A stretch of 64,000 nt of DNA from JBDGYW01 sp964518955. Lineage in GTDB: Bacteria; Gemmatimonadota; Gemmatimonadetes; Gemmatimonadales; GWC2-71-9. The notes under the pieces were generated by a model. The model did not search any database, had not been told where the DNA came from, and saw nothing but the letters and a program-made list of their open reading frames with translations. The stretch covers positions 5,456 through 69,455 of the forward strand of contig CAZFHS010000036.1 in assembly GCA_964518955.1 (NCBI GenBank), read 5' to 3'. This document shows, in pieces, positions 1 through 9,191 of the stretch (its first letter is position 1; each line of letters begins with the position of its first letter). Position numbers and translations under genes: made by a program.

Positions 1-221
1 TCCACGCGCAACAGGATTCCAGCTGAAACCATCGCGATCACCGCAGCAGCAGCCAACATCGGCCGTTTCCACTGCACGAGCTGGTTGAGTGGACCGCCCG
101 AGGCTCGGCGCTGGGCCAGCTCATCTGACGCATGTTCCAGAATCGAGCCCACCAAAATATCGAAACGGTCTTGGTCACGCATCGGGTCGAGCGCGGAGAA
201 ATCGATTCGATCGTCATCCAT
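1..221 (-). CDS. Membrane protein coupled to ECF sigma factor (partial, runs off window)
   Basis: Only the first 73 codons lie in the window. The ATG at 221 overlaps the end of the upstream sigma-factor gene by 8 bases and has an AGGAG about 7 bases upstream, so the start is well supported and translational coupling is likely. The visible part is an acidic, polar N-terminus of about 50 residues followed by a hydrophobic stretch (roughly residues 53-71, rich in Ala, Ile and Val) that looks like a single membrane segment. A small inner-membrane protein directly behind an ECF sigma factor is usually its anti-sigma factor or a regulator, and that is the inferred role. No zinc-binding HxxxCxxC motif is visible in this part, so it is not a classic ZAS protein as far as can be seen. 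Confidence 0.6.
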   Translation of the reverse strand, partial: MDDDRIDFSALDPMRDQDRFDILVGSILEHASDELAQRRASGGPLNQLVQWKRPMLAAAAVIAMVSAGILLRV

Positions 222-786
222 TAGACTGCTCCTTCAATGCGTTCGCACCAAGCAGTTCGCGGAGTTTCTTACGCGCCGCGAATAAATGCTGTCGTGCCGC
301 ACCTTCGGACAAACCAAGCGATTCGCCGATCTCGCGATGTTTCCAACCTTCGAGATCATGTAACAATACAACCTCTCGTTGCACCTCGCTAAGCTGACCA
401 ATCGCTGCTTCCAACACCCCACGTAGTTCTGATCGCTCGGCGTCGCGGTCGGGACTGAGGGGACTAGCGACACTAATTGTATCGAGCGGCTGCGCCGTAC
501 GCACGCGGCGATAATCCCTGTAATTGCGCGCGCGGTTGCGCACGATCTGAAGCAACCACGCAACGAACTTCTCTGCCTGGCGGCACTCCTCCAACTTCTC
601 CAACGCCTTCACGAACGAATCCTGGCACACATCTTCCGCATCCATCCCGTTCCCCAAAATCGCCAGGGCAACCGAATACGCCGCTCTGTAGTGCCTCCGC
701 ACTAGAGCCTCGAACGCCGCGGATTCGCCGCGGCGGGCCCGCGCCACCAAGGAGGCGTCGCCTAAATCGACGACTGCCTCTGCCAC
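214..786 (-). CDS. RNA polymerase sigma factor, ECF subfamily
   Basis: A 190-residue protein with the two-domain layout of group IV sigma factors. Region 2 lies around residues 28-95 and includes a DAEDVCQDSFVKAL segment typical of sigma 2.2, followed by a basic, aromatic stretch with WLLQIVRNRARNYRD that would melt and read the -10 element. Region 4 lies around residues 120-175, with the helix-turn-helix segment HREIGESLGLSEGAARQHL. It redirects RNA polymerase to a small regulon in response to a stimulus sensed by its partner. The next gene overlaps it by 8 bases and encodes a membrane protein that is probably the sensor or anti-sigma partner. The start used is GTG with a weak ribosome-binding site, so a slightly different start is possible. 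The envelope cluster begins about 400 bases away on the other strand and could be a target, but no promoter motif was recognised. Confidence 0.9.
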   Translation of the reverse strand: MAEAVVDLGDASLVARARRGESAAFEALVRRHYRAAYSVALAILGNGMDAEDVCQDSFVKALEKLEECRQAEKFVAWLLQIVRNRARNYRDYRRVRTAQPLDTISVASPLSPDRDAERSELRGVLEAAIGQLSEVQREVVLLHDLEGWKHREIGESLGLSEGAARQHLFAARKKLRELLGANALKEQSNG

Positions 787-1196
787 CCCACCCTACCGGT
801 CCGGGCACCTGCCGCGGCCGCTGACAATCGGTCTCCATATGGCGACCGGTTGTTGGCGGTTGCTGAAATAGAAGACATTCATCCACCCAAAAACGTTAGA
901 GATGCGTCTTGTGTTCACCCTTCAGGGTTCTCACTACCCACCGATCCAATGATATGATCCACAATCCCCACAAACAAACCTACGCACCAACCTGTCATGC
1001 TGTTGTGAGCCGCTCGTGAGGTGTTGCTGGAATCCGGTGGCTATTGAGGTGAACGGTACGTTAGGAACATCTGACGTGACGATGAGGGGTAGCTGTCGGA
1101 TTTCAGCAATGCCCATGAGTTAACCCAACTAGTCCGCATTACTGTGGCGGCTGAGGATGGGTGCTGAAGATCTCAGGAGCGTAAGGACCGAATGGA
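787..1196. other. Intergenic region between divergent sigma and receptor genes
   Basis: About 410 bases without a credible gene. It must hold the promoters of the sigma-factor gene (reading left) and the first TonB receptor gene (reading right). No perfect palindrome, terminator or RNA gene was recognised. Short open frames here lack ribosome-binding sites and coding-like composition. Confidence 0.5.
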
Positions 1197-3653
1197 ATGA
1201 GAACAATCGTTTTGGTCGCGGCCTTTGCCGTAGCACAAATTTGCCTCCTATCGCCACTCTCGTCACAGGAACAGGAAACGCGAACCATTCAGGGAATTAT
1301 ACGCGACTCTACGAATGGCGAAACGCTACCATTTGCTTCCGTTGTCATTCCGGGCACCAACATCAGCTCGAATTCCAACAGAGACGGGTTCTTCACGTTG
1401 ATCGGAGCGCCGGCAGATTCGTTCACACTCCGTGTGGTATTTCTAGGATACAGAGCGACAGAATTCCCGGTTCCGGCAGATGCAACATCGGGGATGTTGA
1501 CTGTAGACATGGCACCAGTGGTATTCGAACTCACGGGAATCACTGTCGTTGCCGAAGAAGCTCAGATGATAAATACGGTGAGGGAGATCAGCCGAGTCTC
1601 GGCCTCTCCAGAGGTGATGGCGGTACTTCCCAGCGTCGGTGAGGCGGATGTCTTTCGATCTCTGCAATTGCTTCCAGGGATAAGCGGCACGAACGAGAGT
1701 TCGTCCGGGCTCTATGTGCGTGGCGGCACGCCAGATCAGAACCTGGTGCTGCTGGACGGCATGACCGTATACCATGTCGATCACTTTTTCGGCTTCTTCA
1801 GCGCCTTCAACTCCGAAGCCATCAAGGACGTTCAGGTATACAAGAGTGGATTCCCAGCTCTGTACGGTGGACGCGTGTCGAGCGTTGTGGACATGACTGG
1901 AAAAACCGGTGATCCCGACGAGCCGCATTTGTCTCTTGGAGCGAGCCTCTTGAGCGCAAACGCCTCAGCTCAAATCCCTCTCTTCGGCAAAGGCTCCATC
2001 CTGTTGTCAGCCCGTCGATCGTATACCGACTTAATGCGGACCGGGCTCTACTCGAGCATCTTCAACATGTTCCAGGAAGACACGACGGCCTCCGCCCTCT
2101 CCGGCCCTGGAGGCATGCGCGGCATGGGCGGCATGGGGAGTCGGTTCGGAAATGCGAGCTTCAGTAGTCACCAACCCGACTTCTACTTCTATGACCTAAA
2201 TGGGAAGATCACATACCGGCCCAGTTCTAGAGACGTGTTGTCAGTCAGTCTCTACAACGGCCAGGATTATCTGGACAACTCACGGCTACAAACCCGAACG
2301 CTCTCAACCCAGAACACGACCTTCAGCCGAGGGATAACGAACGACATCACCGACCTGACCGATTGGGGAAACAAGGGTGTAAGCGGCAGGTGGGCTCGGC
2401 AGTGGCATCCGCGTTTCTATTCGGATGCTCTCGTTGCCTACTCGGAATACTTCAGCGACTACCGACGGAACACGGCTATCGAGACGATCGACGCCGACGC
2501 GGACACCCTGCTCAACACCCGCGCCTTCGGTTCTGAGGAGGACAACCACGTAACGGATCTCACATTCCGCCTCGACAACGAACTGCAAGTCCTGGCGTCT
2601 CACAAGATTGGCTTCGGTGGATGGGTAACCAAATCGAACGTGGATTACATGTTCATGCGAGACGACTCGCTCACCATACTGGACCGACATCAAGAGGCGG
2701 TGCGTGCCGCCGGATATCTACAAGACAAGTGGAACGTGTTCCCCGCTCTGGAACTCACGCTCGGAAGCCGTTTCGCGTACTACGATCTGACCGGAGAGAC
2801 CTACCTCGAGCCCCGCGCTTCCGCGGCCTTGAACCTTCCCGTAGGTCTCACGGTCAAAGGTGCCTATGGGCTGTATCATCAATTCGTAAACCGAGTGGTG
2901 AACGAAAACGTTACTGAAGGATCACGCGATTTCTGGCTGCTCTCCGACGGCGACTTGGTTGACGTCACCAGCGCGAAGCACTACGTGCTCGGGGCCAGCC
3001 TAGACCTGGATGATTACCTGTTCGACGTAGAGGTGTACCGAAAGGACCTCGACGGGCTCTCCGAGTTCTCGATGCGCTACCAGCGCCCTGGAAACCCCGA
3101 CCCGCTCAATCTCTTCTTCGCGGGTACCGGCGTAGCGGAGGGCATCGAGTTCCTCGCGCAAAAGAAGTACGGGACCTACACAGGCTGGGCTAGCTACACT
3201 CTATCACGAGTGGAGCATACGTTTCCCGACCTGAATAATGGAGAGCCTTTTCCAGCGCTGCACGACCAGACACATGAGTTCAAGATCGTGAACAACGTAT
3301 CACTGGGCCGCTTGAACTTTTCGGGTACTTGGGTTGCAGCAACAGGAAGGCCCTACACAGCGCCTGAATCCGAGTACGCGATCACGCTGTTGGACGGTAC
3401 CGAACAGAACTATATCCATGTTGGGGAAAAGAACGGCCTGCGATTGCCGGCATATCATCGCGCCGACGTCGCCGCTCATTACAGGTTCGACCTCGGTAGG
3501 TGGACCGGTGACATCGGCCTTTCGGTGTTCAACCTGTACAATCGAACAAACGTCTGGTACCGCCAATTCGATCTGTCGGAAACACCGATCCTGATCAATG
3601 ACATGAACTTCCTGGGAATTACTCCAGCTATCTCAGTGCGCTTCGAGTTCTGA
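1197..3653 (+). CDS. TonB-dependent outer-membrane receptor with CarboxypepD_reg-like domain
   Basis: This 818-residue protein starts with a signal peptide (about residues 1-24). A carboxypeptidase-regulatory-like beta-sandwich follows (about 30-115, IQGIIRDSTNGETLPFASV), then a TonB plug (about 125-235, with VRGGTPDQNLVLLDG) and a beta-barrel ending in the C-terminal phenylalanine typical of outer-membrane proteins. Family knowledge: such receptors import siderophores, vitamins, peptides or glycans using TonB energy. The substrate cannot be read from the sequence. Residues about 303-318 are a short Gly/Met-rich loop (GGMRGMGGMG) inside the barrel, an oddity shared with other proteins of this cluster. 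A DUF4249-like lipoprotein gene follows after 18 bases, an arrangement repeated at 60.1-56.6 kb. Its plug resembles that of the 57858-60116 receptor (both carry a LPS.GEADV motif). Confidence 0.93.
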   Translation: MRTIVLVAAFAVAQICLLSPLSSQEQETRTIQGIIRDSTNGETLPFASVVIPGTNISSNSNRDGFFTLIGAPADSFTLRVVFLGYRATEFPVPADATSGMLTVDMAPVVFELTGITVVAEEAQMINTVREISRVSASPEVMAVLPSVGEADVFRSLQLLPGISGTNESSSGLYVRGGTPDQNLVLLDGMTVYHVDHFFGFFSAFNSEAIKDVQVYKSGFPALYGGRVSSVVDMTGKTGDPDEPHLSLGASLLSANASAQIPLFGKGSILLSARRSYTDLMRTGLYSSIFNMFQEDTTASALSGPGGMRGMGGMGSRFGNASFSSHQPDFYFYDLNGKITYRPSSRDVLSVSLYNGQDYLDNSRLQTRTLSTQNTTFSRGITNDITDLTDWGNKGVSGRWARQWHPRFYSDALVAYSEYFSDYRRNTAIETIDADADTLLNTRAFGSEEDNHVTDLTFRLDNELQVLASHKIGFGGWVTKSNVDYMFMRDDSLTILDRHQEAVRAAGYLQDKWNVFPALELTLGSRFAYYDLTGETYLEPRASAALNLPVGLTVKGAYGLYHQFVNRVVNENVTEGSRDFWLLSDGDLVDVTSAKHYVLGASLDLDDYLFDVEVYRKDLDGLSEFSMRYQRPGNPDPLNLFFAGTGVAEGIEFLAQKKYGTYTGWASYTLSRVEHTFPDLNNGEPFPALHDQTHEFKIVNNVSLGRLNFSGTWVAATGRPYTAPESEYAITLLDGTEQNYIHVGEKNGLRLPAYHRADVAAHYRFDLGRWTGDIGLSVFNLYNRTNVWYRQFDLSETPILINDMNFLGITPAISVRFEF

Positions 3654-3671
3654 TAGGAGCGAATTGAAACT

Positions 3672-4496
3672 ATGCACAGACGAAATCTCTCAATGATACT
3701 CGGCGCGGCCCTCATCGCGGGCTGCGACAACACCTCCACTGAGCCCGAAGAAGCAGATCTGGTAGTGGTGGAGGCCTTTCTCTTTGCAGGCGAACCGATC
3801 GACGACATTCGTTTGACTGAGACTGTCCCTCTGTCCGATACCATCGACGCTCCGCCGATCAACGATGCGTCAGTGATGTTATACAAGAATGGCATCACAT
3901 ACACACTCGTTCCGACCGGGGATTCCGGCTATTACGCGTACCCGCGGGACGACCTCACCATCGAAGTAGGGGACACAATAGGGATCGAGATCTCTTACAA
4001 CGGCACCGTGGCAACCGGTGAAACCGTTGTTCCTGACGCGCCAGTAGGCGTCGGCATCGACCGAGACACCTTGTTTGTGCCGGAATTCGGTGTCGGCATG
4101 GGAGGAGGAGGCTTCAACCGTGAGAACTCCCAGCTCGCCGCATCGTGGGATAATCCGGACCAGCTGCTGCATTACGTCGTGATCGAATCCTTAGAGGACA
4201 GCGCCGAGGCGATAATCCCCGATGAGTTCCAGCGGTTTGGGGACAGGTTCCGGCTGGTCGCACCTCCCACAACGAACGACTACCACTTCGTCAACATGAT
4301 GGCCTTGCGAGACCTAGGCAGACACATGGCAAAGGTGTACCGTGTGAATGACGAATACGCACAGCTGTACGAAAACCGTACCCAGGATTCGCGCGACCTG
4401 AACGAGCCGCCATCGAACATCACCGGAGGGTTGGGTGTGTTCAGCGCATTCAACAGCGACAGCGTGTTCTTCACGGTAGCCCGAGACAGCAGCTGA
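3672..4496 (+). CDS. DUF4249-like outer-membrane-associated lipoprotein
   Basis: A 274-residue lipoprotein. The signal peptide ends in a lipobox with Cys18 (ALIAGC), followed by Ser/Thr/Glu-rich residues. The body shows the layout of DUF4249-type proteins that accompany TonB-dependent receptors: an early 'LVVVEAFLFAGEPI..IRLTETVPL' segment, then 'DASVMLYKNG', 'Y.Y' strands and 'IGIEISYNG..ATGETVVPDAP'. The family is largely known from Bacteroidota and relatives. The proteins are thought to sit on the receptor's outer face or under the plug, but their function is not established. It follows the receptor gene by 18 bases and is surely co-transcribed with it. The match is by pattern recognition only, so the family name is tentative, while the lipoprotein nature and receptor partnership are firm. 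Confidence 0.72.
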   Translation: MHRRNLSMILGAALIAGCDNTSTEPEEADLVVVEAFLFAGEPIDDIRLTETVPLSDTIDAPPINDASVMLYKNGITYTLVPTGDSGYYAYPRDDLTIEVGDTIGIEISYNGTVATGETVVPDAPVGVGIDRDTLFVPEFGVGMGGGGFNRENSQLAASWDNPDQLLHYVVIESLEDSAEAIIPDEFQRFGDRFRLVAPPTTNDYHFVNMMALRDLGRHMAKVYRVNDEYAQLYENRTQDSRDLNEPPSNITGGLGVFSAFNSDSVFFTVARDSS

Positions 4497-4595
4497 GCCA
4501 GCACACCGGATCCGTATTCCTGTGTTGTGACGCCTTCCCACCTTCGTCATACACTTTTGGGTGAGCGTCGGAGTTTTCCCGGAGGAGAACACAAC

Positions 4596-5231
4596 ATGTG
4601 GCACTCGCGCTTGACCTCTATCACGGCCGGCCTATGTTGCGCCTTCCTGATTTCCTGCAGTTCGGCTGGCTTAGGCTCACGCACCACCCTCGCTCCAGAA
4701 GGTCTCGATCTTTCGGGCTCCTGGATCCTGAACGTCGAACAAAGTGACAATCCCCAGGATGCTGCGGATGAACGTTTGCCGGTCATGGTCGAGGGAGGCG
4801 GCCGCCGCCGTCCTATGGGCGGAAGGGGTGGGCGAGGAAGCGCAATGGGAGGAGCTTCGAGCCGTATCGACCCACAGCGAATTCAGCAGACGATGAGGAT
4901 GGCCCAAGCTCCCAGACGCATCGAGGTCGACCAACGAGACTCGACAGTGACTATCAGAGACGGAGTTGGTCGTACATTGATGCTGCACACGAACTGGAAG
5001 AAAGTCAGCCAGGAAATCGAGAACGGCGGCGAGGTCGACACCAGGGCACGTTGGCAAGGTAGAGAACTCCAAGTGGAGCGGGAAGTCCACCTGGGCGGTA
5101 AAATCATGCAAAAATACTCGCTCTCGCCTGACACCGACCGCCTGCACGTTGAAACGAGTCTCGAGATGGGCCGTAGCAGACAACCACGGGTGTTTCACTT
5201 CGTGTACGACCCGGTGCCGGATCGACCGTGA
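4596..5231 (+). CDS. Small lipoprotein with Gly/Arg/Met-rich insert, lipocalin-like pattern
   Basis: A 211-residue protein. The ATG at 4596 is preceded by GGAGGAG with 8 bases of spacing, and the next residues form a lipoprotein signal with Cys21 (FLISC), so upstream starts are rejected. After the lipobox comes 'LDLSGSWILNVEQSDNPQD', a pattern seen in uncharacterised beta-barrel or lipocalin-like proteins. A low-complexity insert of Gly, Arg and Met follows (about residues 66-90), then regular beta-strand patterning (IEVDQRDSTVTIRDG, REVHLGGKIMQKYSLS). I recall similar proteins, with a Gly/Arg-rich insert between the first strand and the rest, as uncharacterised in related phyla. Function is unknown. 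It lies between the two TonB receptor genes of the cluster and is probably an extracytoplasmic partner of them. Confidence 0.7.
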   Translation: MWHSRLTSITAGLCCAFLISCSSAGLGSRTTLAPEGLDLSGSWILNVEQSDNPQDAADERLPVMVEGGGRRRPMGGRGGRGSAMGGASSRIDPQRIQQTMRMAQAPRRIEVDQRDSTVTIRDGVGRTLMLHTNWKKVSQEIENGGEVDTRARWQGRELQVEREVHLGGKIMQKYSLSPDTDRLHVETSLEMGRSRQPRVFHFVYDPVPDRP

Positions 5232-5284
5232 ACGACCAGTTCTGAAGCGCCTAACAACAACGACCCCAGACCTGTCTTAAGGTC

Positions 5285-8200
5285 ATGAGACTCACAGCGT
5301 ATCCATCGGTATCGCGGCATACGACCTGGCTTGCCGCCCTGACCATTGCGGTCTTCACAGCCACTGCAGAAGCCCAGGTAGGCATTACCACAGACATAAT
5401 CACCGGTGTCGTGGTTAATGCCACCGGAAACCCGTTGCCCAACGTAGCCATCGAGGCAATGTCTCTCGAAACCGAGATCACGCGGGCAACGCGTACCGAC
5501 GATCGTGGCCGATACACGATCCTCTTCCCGGATGGCGGCGGACAGTATCAGATGACCGCCCGCATGATCGGGCTTTCACCAATTCAGGCAACTCTGGCGC
5601 GCTTCGCCGACGAAGACCGAATCGTCTGGGACATCCGGATGGCGGAACAAGCGTACGTCATGGATGAAGTGGTTGTCGAAGGAGCAATTCAACCGGTGCG
5701 CGTGCGCGAGCAGAGGCAGCCTGGCGCGGTTGAACGCAACCTAACACCCAACCAAATCGCCAATCTTCCGATTGACGCCTCTGACTTGAACGTGCTTGCG
5801 ACACTGGTACCGGGCGTGGTGCTGATCGATGCAACGGATACCACCGATTTCGCATTTTCGGTAGCCGGTCAGCGTCCCGACGCCAATGCAATCACTCTCG
5901 ACGGAATGATGATCGCTTCAGGGGAAGTGCCGCAGGAAGGTGTGCGCAATACACGTGTCATCTCGAGCACGTACGACGTTTCGCGGGGCGGGTTCAGCGG
6001 CGGAATGGTTGCGTCGACCACCAGAAGTGGCAGCAACAATGTCCAAGGCTCCGTACGCTACAACCTTCGCGACGATGCGCTGGCGTTCGAATCCGGCGAG
6101 GCCTCGGCATTCACCTCGGCATTCACGCAGCACCAGATGAGCGCCGGTGTGGGCGGGCCTCTGGTTCCGAACCGGCTGTTTGCGTACCTGTCAGGATCGG
6201 CCCGAATGCGGTCTGATCCATCGGCTACACTGGCGTCCGCGACCACGACAGATCTCGATCGGCTGGGAATCGCACAGGATTCGATAGACCGGTTCATCGA
6301 TGTCGTGGACGCGATTGGCGCCGGGCCCGACTTTCCCCGCAGCGACGAAGACAGATCAAACGACAATCTCTCGGCGATGCTGCGGCTCGACTACCTCGTT
6401 TCGTCCAGCCACACGCTGTCGATGCGCGGGGATTGGCGTGGCTCCAACCAGGAACCGACCCGCGTCTCCGCAACTGGTTTGCCAGAAACCGGCGGGGCCA
6501 ACGAGAACGGTGGCGGCGGATTCATGAGTAGCCTTTCGTCCAGGCTCGGCGTGCAGCTGATCAACGAAATGCGTTTCGCGTATTCCCAGTCTGATAGGGC
6601 GGCAGATCCGTACATGTTCACGCCGAGTGGCCAGGTACGCATCGCCTCTCTGCTCGACGACGGATCGGTCGGCGTCAGAAACGTCTCATTTGGCGGAAAC
6701 ACGGGAATGCCCACCTACTCGACGAGCAAGTCGATTCAGTTCACCAACGAGTTGTCCTGGCTGCCAGGCAGGGCCAATCACCGGTTCAAGGTCGGTGCAA
6801 CTTACATGCAGCAGCAGTCGACGAGCGACATGGGCCGCAATAGGCTTGGCACCTTCAGGTACAACTCGCTGGGTGAGCTGGAGATCGGCGTCCCGGTATC
6901 GTTTTGGCGGACTGTAGTGTCAGACGAGCGGGAGAGTTACTCGTCTGACTACGGCTTCTACGCAGGAGACGTGTGGCGGCCCTCCCGAGGTGTGCAGCTC
7001 AGCTACGGATTGAGGTTGGAAGGCTCCTCGTTCAGCAATCCGCCTGAGCACAACCCTGCGCTGGAGTCCTCTCTGGGTGTACGTACCGACCGCCTGCCAT
7101 CCGAGTGGGACGTGAGTCCGCGCGCCGGGTTTAGCTGGACCATCGGTGGGCAAAGCTTCATGACCGCGCCGGATCTGATAGTGCGGGGAGGCATTGGGCG
7201 GTTTCGCAGCCAGATTCCTGCGACGTTGGTTGCGCAGGCCCATACCGCCACCGGTCTTTCGACATCCGAGGCAGAGCTCGTCTGCGTGGGTTCCGCCATA
7301 CCGACACCCGACTGGTACGACTTCAGCTCCGATCAGGGCTCGATACCGAGTTCCTGCATCGGCGCAAGCACTCCCTTGGAGTCGGGTGCGCCCAGCGCAA
7401 CCGTATTTGGCAACGGTTTCGGTGCGCCCAAAACCTGGCGGGCTTCGCTTGGAGTACAACGAAACCTGACACCACTACTCAGCCTGTCAGTGAACGCCAG
7501 CTACGCCCGCGGGGTGAGTCAGTACGGATTCCAAGATCTGAATCTCGATGTCAGCAACGTCTACACCCTTCCGGAGGAAGACGGTCGGACCATGTTCATA
7601 GCGCCTGACGAGATTGTGCCGGAGACGGGAGCGATGAACTACACAGATTCACGGATCGATCCGGCGTTTGCCCAGGTGCTCGAGATCGAATCAGATCTCG
7701 CATCGGACACCAAGCAGCTTCAGGTAGCATTGAGTGGAATAACGCGGTCCGGGATCATCTTGCAGACAGCATACACCTGGTCGCGCGTGCGCGATCAATC
7801 GTCGCAGTCGGTTCGAGGCGGGCGCGGTGGTATGATGATGGGTGGAGGGGGCACGCGGGGCAGCTTGAGTGGCACAAACACCGCCGGTGACCCGAACATT
7901 CCTGAGTGGGGCCGCAGCAGCTACGAGCGCCAACATTCATTTCTGGCCACTGTAAACTATCCATTCGGCACGTCGGTCGAATTGACCGCCATCGGCCGGC
8001 TGACGTCGGGGGCTCCGTACACACCGATGGTCGGTGGAGACGTCAACGGTGACGGTGCTCGGAACGATCGGGCCTTCATTTTCGATCCCGAAACGTCAAG
8101 TTCGCTGATGTTGTCAAGTGCAATGCAGCAGCTGATCGAAACGACCTCAGCAGGAGCGGCTAGCTGCCTGCAGGGCCAGTTCGGTCAGATCGCGGATCGG

Positions 8201-9064
8201 AACAGCTGCATCGGTCCTTGGGAAGGATCCCTGGATCTTCAACTGAACATCCGGCCGAACGTTTTCGGGTTGAACCGCCGCCTGTCAATCTCCATCGCAA
8301 CGGAGAATATGCTGCGTGGAGTGGATGAATTGCTGCACGGCTCCGACGGTGCGCACGGTTGGGGACTCGCGGCTAGGCCGGATCAGACACTGCTCTATGT
8401 GTCGGGATTCGATCCAGCGACCAACAGTTTCGAGTATACGGTGAATGAGCGATTCGGTGTCACGAACGCCCGAGGCAACGCACTTCGCCAACCGTTTCAG
8501 ATCGGCATTCAGATGCGATTCACGTTCGGGCCGGACCGAGGGCAGATGGCATTGGACAGAATGCGAGGCGCTGGCGGTGGGCGGATGGGCGGCGGAGGCG
8601 GCGTTGGCGCCATGTCTGGTGGGGGCAGGCCCGGGGGCATGGGCGGCGGAGGCGGCATGCGCGGCATGCTGGGTGATCTGGGAACTCCCGAGGAGTTCCT
8701 GGAACGGTTCATGTCACTGCTCGCCGACCCGCCTTCGGCCGTGTTGGAGCTGGCTGACTCCTTGGACCTGCGCCTGACGGACGACCAGGTAGCTGCAGTC
8801 ACCGCGATTCGGGACACCCTCGTGGCTCAACATTCGGCACTGGCCAGTGGCCTCCGCGCACAACTGGACCAGCAGGGCGCAGCCGACGACCCCCGCGCAC
8901 TTATGGCTCTGATCAGGCCGTCGATGCAGGAAGCGAACGAGAACGTTCAGCACAGCGTTGAGACCCTGAAAGAGATTCTCACCAACGAACAGTGGAATCT
9001 GCTTCCCGAAGAGGTGCGCGAGCCACGCGGTGCATTCGGCGGCGGGCAGCGGCGTCGACCATGA
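5285..9064 (+). CDS. Large TonB-dependent receptor with Gly/Met-rich linker and Spy/CpxP-like LTxxQ tail
   Basis: A 1259-residue protein. Signal peptide about 1-30 (ending AEA), CarboxypepD_reg-like domain about 37-125, plug about 145-260 (VAGQRPDANAITLDG) and a long beta-barrel of the Oar-like type that should end near residue 1085 (IQMRFTFG). Unlike a normal receptor it then continues: residues about 1092-1132 are almost only Gly, Met, Arg and Ala, and residues about 1135-1259 form a helical domain with two LTxxQ signatures, at about 1164 (LTDDQ) and 1232 (LTNEQ). That spacing matches the Spy/CpxP family of periplasmic helical, metal-responsive chaperones. A second Gly/Met loop (GGMMMGGGG) lies near residue 848 inside the barrel. 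The barrel's usual C-terminal signal is therefore internal, which raises the question of how the protein is assembled. It sits between the Gly/Arg-rich lipoprotein and the adaptor gene. Confidence 0.9.
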   Translation: MRLTAYPSVSRHTTWLAALTIAVFTATAEAQVGITTDIITGVVVNATGNPLPNVAIEAMSLETEITRATRTDDRGRYTILFPDGGGQYQMTARMIGLSPIQATLARFADEDRIVWDIRMAEQAYVMDEVVVEGAIQPVRVREQRQPGAVERNLTPNQIANLPIDASDLNVLATLVPGVVLIDATDTTDFAFSVAGQRPDANAITLDGMMIASGEVPQEGVRNTRVISSTYDVSRGGFSGGMVASTTRSGSNNVQGSVRYNLRDDALAFESGEASAFTSAFTQHQMSAGVGGPLVPNRLFAYLSGSARMRSDPSATLASATTTDLDRLGIAQDSIDRFIDVVDAIGAGPDFPRSDEDRSNDNLSAMLRLDYLVSSSHTLSMRGDWRGSNQEPTRVSATGLPETGGANENGGGGFMSSLSSRLGVQLINEMRFAYSQSDRAADPYMFTPSGQVRIASLLDDGSVGVRNVSFGGNTGMPTYSTSKSIQFTNELSWLPGRANHRFKVGATYMQQQSTSDMGRNRLGTFRYNSLGELEIGVPVSFWRTVVSDERESYSSDYGFYAGDVWRPSRGVQLSYGLRLEGSSFSNPPEHNPALESSLGVRTDRLPSEWDVSPRAGFSWTIGGQSFMTAPDLIVRGGIGRFRSQIPATLVAQAHTATGLSTSEAELVCVGSAIPTPDWYDFSSDQGSIPSSCIGASTPLESGAPSATVFGNGFGAPKTWRASLGVQRNLTPLLSLSVNASYARGVSQYGFQDLNLDVSNVYTLPEEDGRTMFIAPDEIVPETGAMNYTDSRIDPAFAQVLEIESDLASDTKQLQVALSGITRSGIILQTAYTWSRVRDQSSQSVRGGRGGMMMGGGGTRGSLSGTNTAGDPNIPEWGRSSYERQHSFLATVNYPFGTSVELTAIGRLTSGAPYTPMVGGDVNGDGARNDRAFIFDPETSSSLMLSSAMQQLIETTSAGAASCLQGQFGQIADRNSCIGPWEGSLDLQLNIRPNVFGLNRRLSISIATENMLRGVDELLHGSDGAHGWGLAARPDQTLLYVSGFDPATNSFEYTVNERFGVTNARGNALRQPFQIGIQMRFTFGPDRGQMALDRMRGAGGGRMGGGGGVGAMSGGGRPGGMGGGGGMRGMLGDLGTPEEFLERFMSLLADPPSAVLELADSLDLRLTDDQVAAVTAIRDTLVAQHSALASGLRAQLDQQGAADDPRALMALIRPSMQEANENVQHSVETLKEILTNEQWNLLPEEVREPRGAFGGGQRRRP

Positions 9065-9191
9065 CGGCTGCCCATCAGGTCGGCCGTTCCCAACGTCGTA
9101 CACTATAAAAGCGTACTTTATGGTAGGAAGACGGTTGAACCTGCATATTGGTTCGAGGAAAAGACGCAGAAGTGAACAGTTGAGAGACTAG

